Part shown: positions 54,101 to 64,000 of the stretch, in pieces | Layout of the letters: every line of letters begins with the position of its first letter | Numbering within the stretch: the stretch's first letter is position 1 | DNA from: Dipteris shenzhenensis | Lineage: Eukaryota; Polypodiophyta; Polypodiopsida; Gleicheniales | Assembly (NCBI GenBank): GCA_047967505.1 | Contig: CM106540.1 | Strand: one strand, 5' to 3' | Length of the DNA: 64,000 nt | Program-made: the position numbers and the translations under genes | The notes under the pieces: generated by a model | Told to the model about the DNA's origin: nothing | Databases searched by the model: none | Seen by the model: the letters and a program-made list of their open reading frames with translations, nothing else

Positions 54101-57100
54101 CCACACACACAATGTTATATGGCTACACTGTACTTGTAGGTGCCACAAGGATTACTGGAGTTGAACTTGAGTGGTTGTAAAATCTTGGAAGAACTGCCAA
54201 CATTCAATCCTTATCTTCTACGACTACAGCGGTTGAACCTTAGCGGATGCAGTAAATTGAGGGAACTCCATAACAGCATTGGCTGTTTGACTTCTCTAGA
54301 GGTTCTTGATCTCAGTGGATGCGAATATCTGCCATCTCTGCCAGATGAAATACAAGGTATGCATGCATATCCAGCTTTATTTACAGAATCCTACATTTAG
54401 AAATAGGATTTGGATAGATTCCTTGGTATAAGCTGAAAATGATATCACTCAGAGTTAAGTTTACAGGGCCATTTTTAAGGCCACTGTAGCCGTATTTGCG
54501 CCTCAATTTTTTGTGTGTATGGTTTTTAGTAAACTAATCAGGTGTGCGTCATTCAGTAAAATGAGTGTGCATCGTCATAAACTGAGGCACTCAAAATCCA
54601 ATCGTCACCTTGCAAGTGCTGAATATTGCGCTGATGCATTAACTTCATTACAACTCATGGATACATTGACCATGTAACAGGTATTACATCTCTAAAACAG
54701 CTTCTACTACGTGGCTGCAAGTCACTACGAAGCCTCCCACGGAGAATTGGCCAACTGTGGAACTTGACAGAGATCTACCTAGATAACACCAAACTGAGAG
54801 AGCTACCAGAATCTTTTGGTGAGCTTGAAAGCCTTGAAAGATTAGATCTCAGTAACTGTCCAGAGCTTGTTTCCCTCCCAGATTCAGTAGAGGGCTTAAA
54901 AGTACTGAAATTCTGCTATATGAGTAATTGTCCTATGCTCAAAGGATTACCAGATGGCTTCTGTAAGCTTACCATGCTCTCTGAACTTAATTTAGCCAAC
55001 TGCTGCCAAATACAGAGTCTTCCCGCAAATATTGGAAACTTGAGTAATTTGGAGCATCTTTGGCTTCAAAATAATTCAGGATTGAAGAATCTGCCGCCCA
55101 GTATGGGTAAACTGTGCTCTCTAAAGAAATTGAATGTGGGTTTCTGCTCATTGACAAATGAAAACATGCCAGACGAGCTAGGAAAGTTAGAGAGGTTGGG
55201 GGAATTGTATCTGGAACATACTGCCCTCTGTAAGCTACCAGCAAGCTTCGCAAATCTAGGCAGTGTTTACGAACTGCACATGCATCACTGTATCCAACTC
55301 AGAGAGGCAGCATACTTTCCAAGCAAGCTAAGTGTACTTCATTTGGAACATTGTCCCCACCTCCAAAGAATATATGGCTTGCATCTACTGAAAGAACTGG
55401 AAAATCTTGTCCTGTGCAACTGTTTGGAGCTACGAGAGTTGAAGGGCCTTGAAGGACTTGAAAGCTTACAGAGCTTTAATATTTCAGGTTGCAGCAGCTT
55501 AAGGTGTGTACCTGGTCTAGAAGCCGTAAGTGCACTCAAGAGATTGCATCTTAATGGAAGCCCAGTCATTCCTCCCAGGAATCTCTTGGAGGTGAGCCTA
55601 CAGTACTGTATCCTTTCAACATCTTTCAAATCCCTAAATATAGTTAAAAGATAGCAATCAAGTATTGACTTGTGGGATTGTGCTAACTGTAGCAGATGCC
55701 AAGCATTGAACACATCAGTGTGTATGGGTCGGAGATGCCAAAATGCTTAAGAAACTGCATGAATGGCGAAATAGACAGTGTCGAGCATGCAAATGAAGAG
55801 GTGATGACATTGCAGATACCAGCTATGGACACTAGCTGTGAACCCGGCTTTGTGATTGTGCTGTGCCTGGTGTCCCATGACCAGGGATGGTCCGACAGTT
55901 CTGGCAGTTATGGCAGTTATACTGACAGCCCCACATTCGTGGAAGGAGTCCTTGTAAGAAAGCGCTTCCGAGTGGCAGTGGAGATGCTGTACAGGAACAG
56001 GCACGCTGACTGTAGAGACCAGGTTTACCAAGGAGATTTGTTTTATTAGTTTTCAAGATATTTAAGTAGTCCATATATAGCACAAGATTGTTGTACAGAT
56101 AGAAGAATGTAAGAATGTATACATAGAGCCCGTTGAGGTTGCACTAACTAATTGACCGAGGCCCATTTTATCAGGTGAACGTGGTCGTGTTAAGGCCTAC
56201 ATGTCCGTTGTTGAGTAGTGCAAAAGCAGGTGATAAGATCGAGATCCGAGCACGCTCCCTCTACGAAGCCTGGACGATCACAGTGAAGCAGGCATCATAT
56301 TTGGTGGTGAATGCAGGTGACTCAGAGCACCTCAAGGCGGTTCTGCAAATGATTTCAGCCGAGTTACGGTGGGCGGTACTGCACTCTGTTGCATTAGAAT
56401 CATTGGTGCAGAATGGCCGTAATGAACCATTGCGGGGCTTAGCAGCATTGGATATTGCAGGCAACTCAGAGCTGACCAGGGTGCTACCAAGCAACACAGA
56501 GCAAAATGATCTCCAGGTGCGCTTAATAATCGACATTAACGTTCTCTAGTTCAGATATTCTTCCTCGCTGTAATTTTGTGATTATAACGTGATCTCCTTG
56601 CAGGTTGAGAAGCTGGATCTTGTGTGGAGGCCCAATCTCCAAATGCATGCACGAATTAGGATTTTGAGGGATTGGTGGCCATTCTCACCTTTTGGACCTG
56701 CTACATCAGATAACATCATGAAAGTCTGCCGCATCGACCATGCTGTACCTGTCTCTTACTTGGGCGAGATGATGTACTTGGTTGGTATATCAAAGGATGA
56801 TCACATCTCCGGTATACTATTTGGCCCTAATGCTCGACCCGAAAGCGTCTTCAAATTCCATATTGATGCAGTGTCACATCTCCAAGTGATGACAACGAAC
56901 GGAAAAGTCCATAATGCAGCTGCAATCTCCCACTACTTGGGCTTGGATCTCAGGATGATCTCTCGGTCGACAGGACAACTTTATCATACACAGCTCTACT
57001 CGCACAGGACTGTGAAAACATCTGCTGATAGGTGGCCTTGCAGCTTAGAGCTGGACCCTTGCCATCTAAATCTTCATTCCCAGAGGTGGGCATTGCAAAT

Positions 57101-57170
57101 GGAAAACTGGTTTCTCGGTCCTGCCAGGTACATTAATGAGACATGCATGAAAATTTTATATATTGAATAA
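50488..57170 (+). CDS. TIR-NB-LRR immune receptor with TIR-NB-TIR-NB-ARC-LRR architecture
   Basis: Intracellular disease-resistance receptor. Exons: 50,488-51,041; 51,130-52,152; 52,251-53,373; 53,460-53,620; 53,843-53,987; 54,140-54,356; 54,681-55,591; 55,696-56,022; 56,175-56,516; 56,604-57,170. All introns are GT-AG, phases agree, product 1,789 residues. Start: the first ATG in frame, followed by a Cys-rich MAPVCNLLCGCFG. TIR 1 shows YHVFISHRGPDVKK and SPYCLNEV. NB 1 has P-loop GLTNVGKST, kinase-2 FIVIDDID and RNBS-B SRLLFTTR but lacks the GLPL-to-MHD half. A second, degenerate TIR follows (VVLSKSFITSPQLLNEL, IVPIFYNLEP). NB-ARC 2 is complete: GMGGVGKST, LIILDDVDD, SRVIITSR, CQGLPLSLKV, FLDLACFF, GMHDQIRDMGR. 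LRRs occupy exons 4-7, and exons 8-10 are post-LRR. The alternative end at a GT near 57,127 cannot be excluded. Confidence 0.9.
54059..54103. repeat. (CT)n microsatellite in receptor intron 5
   Basis: About 19 CT units followed by CCCCCACACACACA, located between exons 5 and 6. It lies in the intron and does not disturb splice sites. Confidence 0.9.
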
Positions 57171-57525
57171 GTTTTTTGTCCGTGGGTGCAGGCCTTAATG
57201 CAGGTAGGTGCATATGCGGGTGTCAAAAAAAGTTTTAGACATTTTCCCATGGATTACAACATCATGAGCTTCTGTGGGTGAGGCATAGCATACCAATTAG
57301 CTAGGTGTGGTGTGCACGAAGGAGGTGGAGGGGGGCTAGCAGCCCATTGCCTCCCGTAGCCCGGCCACCGCACCTGGTTAGGTATGTAGAGCCATGTTTG
57401 CAGAAGCTCATTATGTTGAGAACTTTCGGGAAAAGGGCTCAGAAGGGGAAGTGCTTCTTGTCTTTGTGTGTGTGTGTGTGTGTCGGGTCGGGTCAGGTTA
57501 GGTTTGTAGAACTGCAGCACTGAGT

Positions 57526-57560
<35 letters not shown>

Positions 57561-58534
57561 GACACAGAGCAGACGAGAGAGGAGAGAGAGAGAGAGAGAG
57601 ATGTGCCAACCAATGATTTATTATTTTGGGTTACACAATTATTTATTTTTCAATTAGAAATTGTGATTTTGGGCTTTTGAATATAAGTTGAGACGGGGGC
57701 TACATATATGTCTGCTTCCACCTGTAAAATTACTCGATTAATTAATTGATAAGAGAGTAATTACACCACATCAAAATGAGAAAAAGTTTGTGAAATTGTG
57801 AAATTTTGAAAATGGGAGCTTTGCTAAGGTAGTAGACAGTCCAACTTCCAGTCCTTGCACTCCACGTATACACAATATACAAAGAGGTGGGTGCACCCTC
57901 AAAGAGAATTTTGTGAAATTAGAAATAGAATTATGTTATGGCAACTTTTTACTTTTTTAATTTTATCTGGTCGTATTGTTTCTCTCAGAAGACATAGAAG
58001 GGAAGGGGAAGAGAAGAATCACACTTTGTTTGGACACTGGGAGGTGCATACGATCAAGGATGACATCCATCTGCTATGGTTTGAACATTCAAGAGCTAAT
58101 TCGAGGTTGAGGGCAAGTGAAGTGAACTGAAAATTGGGGTGCAGAATTGAAAGCTAAATTGCAAGAAGCTAGGATAAATGCTTAATCTTTTACACAAAAG
58201 ATATTGGAATGCCAGACTACAAAGTAGAGATAGCGAGATAGATTTCAATATAAATTATAGTTACAATGTCAATTAAACAGAGAGAATTCCAACTCATCTA
58301 TGTATGGTGTGCAGGCTTTACATAATTAAGAGCTTTAATTTGGATTGTTCCCTATGTAGAAAATTGAATGATATCTTCAAACTTCTTAAGAAATTTCTAT
58401 CAACATGAGGAACATTTACATACACATTGGTTGATATTTTAAAATGTCTACTTTCTAACATTGTTTAAAAGCCACAAAAATGGCTTTTATTTTTTGCAAG
58501 GCACTCATTTTTGAGCCCTTTAAAAATTTGACTT
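57171..58534. other. AT-rich downstream intergenic region
   Basis: No supported gene. Contains TG/CA and GA microsatellites at 57,466-57,482, 57,530-57,558 and 57,580-57,600. Two 25-30-bp pieces around 57,300-57,410 (GTGTGGTGTGCACGAAG; TGCAGAAGCTCATTATG) are near-repeated as reverse complements of each other's context, which I could not resolve further. Confidence 0.4.
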
Positions 58535-60035
58535 GTCTTCCTTTTAAAAAATTTCAAGTATAGAAACTTATTGTATGTGTAGTAAAGGATTTTTTATAGC
58601 ATTTTTAGCCCGATCAAAAATGGTATGAATGGAATAAACAAGGTTTAGGTGAACAAGGGCTCTCATAAAATAGGCCTTTTGTATACATAAATTGGTCTTC
58701 TATTTTATTTCAACTACTAATGTAGGTTGTGAAGAAAGGAATTCGCCTAAAAGGACCTATTGTAAGACTAGTAAGTGAATTCATATCAAACCCTACAAAC
58801 AGCCACAAAAATGCCTTTCTTTCTATGCATCTAGTGTAATTTGCAATAGATCAAATATCGTAATGTGCATCAATTACATAATGGCATAAACACGCATTAA
58901 AGAACGAATTTGATAATTTACTCTACAATGTACACAACATCAACACTATATTTTAAATTGCACAAAAAGAACCGTGTATATTAAGATTCATCTAGTGCAA
59001 TATTTTGGGAGGACATATAGTTAGTGAACCTCAAGTAAAGCCATACAGTGGATTCTATGTTCATATTAGAAAGTGAAAAATCTTGCTTTCTCTATTTGCC
59101 CTTGTAATCTTCGTGTTTTAGGGGTCTAAAGGTTGATATAGTAAAACAACCTCCAAGTTGTGAACAGTTTAAAATCACCTATCATCTCAAGCCCTAACCT
59201 TGCTTGTACTCAAATGAGAAATAGTACAATGCAAGATGGGCATGCTAGTGTTTGATTTGGCCCTTTAGAAAAAGACAATTCTTCATTTTAAAAATGTTCA
59301 AATTATAAAGACTTATTGTATGCAGAGCAAAGGATTTTTTATAGCATTTTTAGCCCGGTTAAAAAAATCTCAATAAGCTTTACGGAACAATACATATATT
59401 TTTCACTTTATAATGAGGTTTAGGTGAATGCGGGTTCTCATAAAATAGGCCTTTTGTATAGATAAACTGGTCTTTATTTTTTTGCAACTACTTGTGTATA
59501 TGTTGTGAAGAGATACTTGGAAGGAATTTGCCTAAAATGAACTAGTGTAAGACTAGTAAGTGACTTTATATCAAACCCTATAAACGGCCACAAAAAATGG
59601 CTTTCTTTCTACAAGTTTAGTCTACTATTTCATAGCTTAGATAATGTAATGTGCATCAATTACATAATGGCATAAACACACATTATAGAATAAATTTGCT
59701 AATTTACTCTACAATTTATACTACATTAACTGTGAATATTAAATTGCAAAAAAAAGAATCATGTAGAAAAAAGTGATTGAATTTAAGACTCATCTAGTAC
59801 AATATTATTGAGGACATATGCCCATTGACTCTCAAGTCAAAGTTGTATAATGGATCTATTTTCATATTAGAGAGCGAAAAATCATGCTTTCTCTAGTCAC
59901 CCTTGTAATCTACCTGTTTTAGGGGTATAAAGGTTGATATAGTAAAATAACCAAGTTGTGAAGAGTTTAACATCACCTATCATCTCAAGCCCTAACCTTG
60001 CTGATACTTAAATGAGAAATGGTACAATGCATGGT
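58535..60035. repeat. diverged tandem duplication, about 740-bp unit
   Basis: Units of about 58,535-59,269 and 59,270-60,035 share many landmarks in order: AAAGGATTTTTTATAGCATT, TCATAAAATAGGCCTTTTGT, GTAAGACTAGTAAGTGA, GTAATGTGCATCAATTACAT, TTTTAGGGGT-TAAAGGTTGA and AACATCACCTATCATCTCAA-type sequence. Identity is roughly 80% by eye. No coding domain. Confidence 0.8.
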
Positions 60036-60398
60036 AGGCACAATAGTTTTTTATTTGGATTGTTTATAGAAGGATCACCTTTCACAATTTGCTTTTCAAG
60101 GCTATGCACAATTGTGTTAATACTAGTTTGGTACCACCACAAGACACTAGCTGGCATGACCTGCCTATTGGCAGGTCCTTCCAGCTCTTAGCCTCTCTCT
60201 ATATTGGGTGGCGTTTAAATTTTGAAGGCCGTTCAAATGCATGTGAATGTGTGTTTGTTTGAATATGAGCATGAGTATGTGTTCTTTGCTCGCTTTTACG
60301 TATATGTAATTTTTTAAAAAACCCATCATTCTTTCTAGTTGGAAAGCTTTGTTGCTTTCGGAATCTTTTTTAAAATGGTGTTCAAACATTTTTTAAAT
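60036..60398. other. spacer, no gene recognised
   Basis: AT-rich; nothing supported. Confidence 0.4.

Positions 60399-60491
<93 letters not shown>
60399..60491. repeat. compound (CT)n(AC)n microsatellite
   Basis: About 26 CT units run directly into about 19 AC units. Confidence 0.95.
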
Positions 60492-60492
<1 letters not shown>

Positions 60493-60658
60493 CCGTGCTT
60501 AAGAAAAATGTGTCTTAGCGAGTCATCTAAAACCTAAGTATACGTATACACATGCATACACACATACTTGCATGTGTATGTGTACTCATGCATGTGCACA
60601 TCTACTCAAACACAAGCATGTGTATGCATAGATACATTCATATATGTGTACTTATGAC

Positions 60659-60661
<3 letters not shown>

Positions 60662-60702
<41 letters not shown>
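60662..60702. repeat. (CT)n microsatellite
   Basis: About 20 uninterrupted CT units. Confidence 0.95.
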
Positions 60703-60705
<3 letters not shown>

Positions 60706-60816
60706 CAAAAGCACAGTATGTGAAAGCAATTTTTCAACATAAATGTAACGACTATATGTGTATATATACAAAGATGTGTACATACTATGCATGCAACCTA
60801 CAAGTGCCACTGGACC

Positions 60817-61477
60817 GTGTGAGCTCGTTGGACCGTGTGAGCTCGTTGGTCCAGATTGTGACATTTCAAGTATTGATAAAAGCAGTACTTTGAAAAGCTA
60901 GATAGGTTTTGGGATGAAAACCACTTAGTGCCTCCATGAGGTGTGCTTTTGAACTGGCTATGGAATGGTCTATTGGCAACCAATTGCATTATGTATGCAT
61001 TGGAAAATGTGCTAGGATTTCTTGAGGATTGCAAGAGCAAGCGTCTGTGCATTGCACACTTTTTAGAGTTCACATACTCTATAAAATATTGTAAATAGTT
61101 TTTGCATTATTACTTTCTATGGCACAAAGCTTTACTTTTAATTATATGTTTAACTAACTCATACTGCCACTATTTAAACATGTCGCATGATGCAAAGTGC
61201 AAATTTTTTTTAATACAAGGCATGACACATAGTACCACAATGTCCTGAATATAGACTAGTTGGACAATAATAGAAAAATTGCATTGCAAATAGTTTTTGC
61301 ATTATTACTTTCTATAGCACAAAGCTTCACTTTTTATTTTATGTTTAACTAACTCATATTGCCACTATTTAAACATGTTGCATGATGCAAAGTGCAAGAT
61401 ACAAGGCATGACACATAGTACCACAATGACCAAAATATAGACCAGTTGATAATGATAGTAAAATTGCATGTTTTAAA

Positions 61478-61544
<67 letters not shown>

Positions 61545-64000
61545 TAAGGAAGCCTAGTGTTGATATCAAAGTTTATTGTGAAGGCTATTGGTGACATAAT
61601 TAGGTGTAAGCTAAATGACTAGCTTGACAACCAACTTCTATCCCAATTTTACTCTAAACTAGCTACCTACAAACTTAGCATATAATCTCATGCTAACTAA
61701 ACGTAATAATCGATGCTTATTAAGCATGCTAACTAATGCAAATGGTCATGCTAACTCATGCAAACTCAACATGCTAGTTGCTACAAACTGAGAATACTAA
61801 GTGATCCTTATGAGCATGCTACTAGATGCAACTCGTGCTAATTGACGCAAACTCAAGATACTCGTCAGTTATTATTGGGCATATTAGTTGATGCTCCAAG
61901 GCATATTTATTGATGTTTATTGAGCATGTGAAGTAATGCAAGAATACAATTTTAGCTAACTATGTAGAAAGCCTATTCCAACCAAGCATGCAAACTAGAG
62001 CTTAAGTCAATTGAGGAGACACTAAGGCATAACTAATGTGCTAGGGGATGACTAAGCATAAGGAGCTACTACAATAATTAAAGGCTATCTGAGCATTCAT
62101 AGGAGGTTAATAGAGTCAAGATTTGTTGTAAGTAAGCATTAACAGAGCATATACTGGGATAAACGAAGATGATAAAGACAAAACTTTCTTCTTGATTTTA
62201 AAATACACATTAATGTATATCATAAAAGCTTATTCTAACCTTCTTCTAGAGGTGTCAAGTTCTACACCAACAATCTACCTTGTGGAGTTCGTGCTTTAGT
62301 TTTGTGTCAAAAATCAAACACAAATTAAAGGAAAATGTAAGAGCATATGTGTAGCAAGAATAACTTGAAACACCTCATGTGGAATTCTAAATCTTTCCAA
62401 TGTAACACCTCATGTAATAAGAGCTTACTAAACTGCTCATGCACAACTGTAAATATTTCCCAATACACTTTCGCCACAGTGTCAGTCTAGTATGAAACAA
62501 TATCATAGGATGTTATAAAAGTGTATTGGGAATAATTTACACTTTCATCAAAGGCTAATGTGACACAAAAAATTTGTCATTCTAGCTAGGTTGGAGTTTT
62601 TTGCATGCTCTATAGATGCGGGGAGTTACTGTCAACTAAAATTAGCCTCAACATTGGCCCACTTCTCTGTTATAGATGAGTGGCCAGATATCTACAAGAT
62701 TGGCCCCATTGCGAGACCTCGAGGTTGGATGTTAGGGATACTAATGCTACACTATTATTAAAGCCTGCTACTGCAACTAGATGATTGATAGATGAGGATG
62801 TTGGGATAGATGTGAACAAAAATGGTAACTTGGCATGATTGCCAATGCATGGATTGAATTAAATTCTAGTCTTTGAATGTATAGTTCTCTGCAAAGTACA
62901 CCTCAATTGATCAATCTACCATTTGTATATAAAATTATCTCATGTAAATTTTCAAAGATGTGTATTGGATAATTGCAACAATGCATTGTAACTCATCTTC
63001 TTGTCCCTTTCCTTTGTACGGCAACATTCTCTTTATCTTGGTTGGTCTTCTTCTTGCATTTTTCATTTAACTCAACCTCAATATCTTTAAATACTTGGAC
63101 TGAAACATAATGACATGCCTTGGCCATTTCACTTTAGCTAGTGTGCAATTGTGGCAATGCCTAAAGATGCATATCAAAGAGTTGTACATGGATCCCATGT
63201 GCTTCTCATATCAAGGCAGAAGTGCGCTCATATTGCGAGCAAGTTCCAATGAGTGGATATCCTAAATGGCAAGTAGATTGCCCCAAAAATGGCAAGTGGA
63301 TTGCGAGAATTTTTTTCTTTGTATTTGTCTCTACTTGGTAAGTTCTATCTTCTCTCTCATCTCACCTCTTTTAATCCAAAGCCACCTCCCTCCCTCTACT
63401 TGCACTAAATCATCTGCTCTCAAAGATATAGTCATTACAAACTGCAAAGCCTCATTTCCATAAAACAGCCTAGCCCCCAAGGGAAGAAGATAAGGAGGTA
63501 GATCACATCTCTATGATAACACGAACAATAGTAGAGAAAACTTCCAATGGAAATCAGCAATGTGGGGTCTAGTAGAGGGAGGGAGGTGAGTTTGGATATT
63601 TTTAATTTAAAAAAACACTTCCTGGTCTATCATCCCAACCACATTCTCTCTCTATCTCTCTCTCTCTGTGTGTCTCTCTCTCTCTCTCTGTCTCTGTCTC
63701 TCTCTCCCTCTCTCCAATGGATCATGTCATTATAATGCTCTAGAAATAATTACAACACTCTAACAATAATGTAAATGCAACACTGTCATTTCCCAAACTC
63801 CTCTCCTGACCTCTTTGATAGACACCTTTATGTATATGGTTTTTGTCACCGATTTACTGCACTTAAGCAGTACAAAAGCATACCAACACGATCCTTGCTA
63901 ATATGGCCCTCAAGGGTCCCCTTTAGGGGGAAAGTGCCACATTGACAAAACACATACAACCCATCCCACACAACTCACAATTGAAAACAAAAAATGCCCT
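60817..64000. repeat. long direct repeat, copy 2 (runs off the window)
   Basis: Collinear with 10,779-13,940 throughout, including the 195-bp internal tandem duplication, the CT microsatellites and the 18-bp starting motif. Differences are single substitutions and small indels. The offset grows from 50,038 at the start to 50,060 at the window end, mostly from the longer CT run near 61,480-61,541. The element or segment continues past base 64,000. Confidence 0.93.
61480..61541. repeat. (CT)n microsatellite, about 30 units
   Basis: Equivalent of 11,442-11,473 but about twice as long. Confidence 0.92.

Overview
The window is nuclear DNA of a land plant. The evidence is a ten-exon TIR-NB-LRR immune-receptor gene with GT-AG introns, Copia and Gypsy LTR retrotransposons with plant-type primer sites, a CACTA (En/Spm) TNP2-like transposase, a Rep/helicase Helitron, LINE fragments and long CT/AC microsatellites. 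The species cannot be fixed from sequence alone. TE density, microsatellites and the receptor type would suit a seed-free vascular plant, bryophyte or conifer; this is inference. No tRNA, rRNA, CRISPR or prokaryote-style operon was seen.

Layout. 1-1,010: mostly featureless, one possible exon. 1,011-8,531: Copia element with two LTRs, a 5-bp target-site duplication and a broken gag-pol; its 3' LTR carries a fold-back rearrangement. 8,537-10,778: featureless apart from a LINE reverse-transcriptase scrap. 10,779-13,940: a segment that recurs at 60,817-64,000 in direct orientation. 13,950-16,060: simple and tandem repeats. 16,100-18,160: Gypsy-like relic with a primer-site-like sequence and a tandem duplication. 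18,540-21,420: truncated Copia element. 21,430-23,765: minus-strand CACTA transposase relic ending at a 52-bp perfect palindrome. 24,392-26,756: satellite alternating CT-rich blocks with long inverted repeats. 26,829-28,433: plus-strand TnpA-like pseudogene ending in eleven tandem TAG triplets. 28,705-34,447: minus-strand Gypsy element with two LTR copies but no protease or reverse transcriptase. 34,456-36,360: pieces of further LTR elements and a G-rich block. 36,543-38,032: unrecognised broken coiled-coil gene. 38,939-41,012: minus-strand LINE relic. 41,657-42,492: recent 420-bp tandem duplication. 43,266-49,777: Helitron region with Rep (HUH), PIF1-type helicase, an unknown three-exon gene and a GIY-YIG nuclease frame. 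50,488-57,170: the TIR-NB-LRR gene. 57,171-60,816: AT-rich intergenic DNA with a diverged tandem duplication and microsatellites.

Functionally the only gene that looks intact is the receptor: all nine introns have consensus ends and phases that agree, giving 1,789 codons before the stop. Its architecture is unusual: TIR, a half NB domain, a second degenerate TIR, a full NB-ARC, LRRs and a long post-LRR region. The most novel mobile feature is a GIY-YIG nuclease frame, with its expected catalytic residues, about 1 kb downstream of a nearly intact Helitron Rep/helicase. Everything else is decayed transposon sequence. Many in-frame stops lie at expected Trp or Gln codons, which fits cytosine-deamination decay of silenced elements.

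All coordinates and identities were read by eye; boundaries without a motif are approximate.
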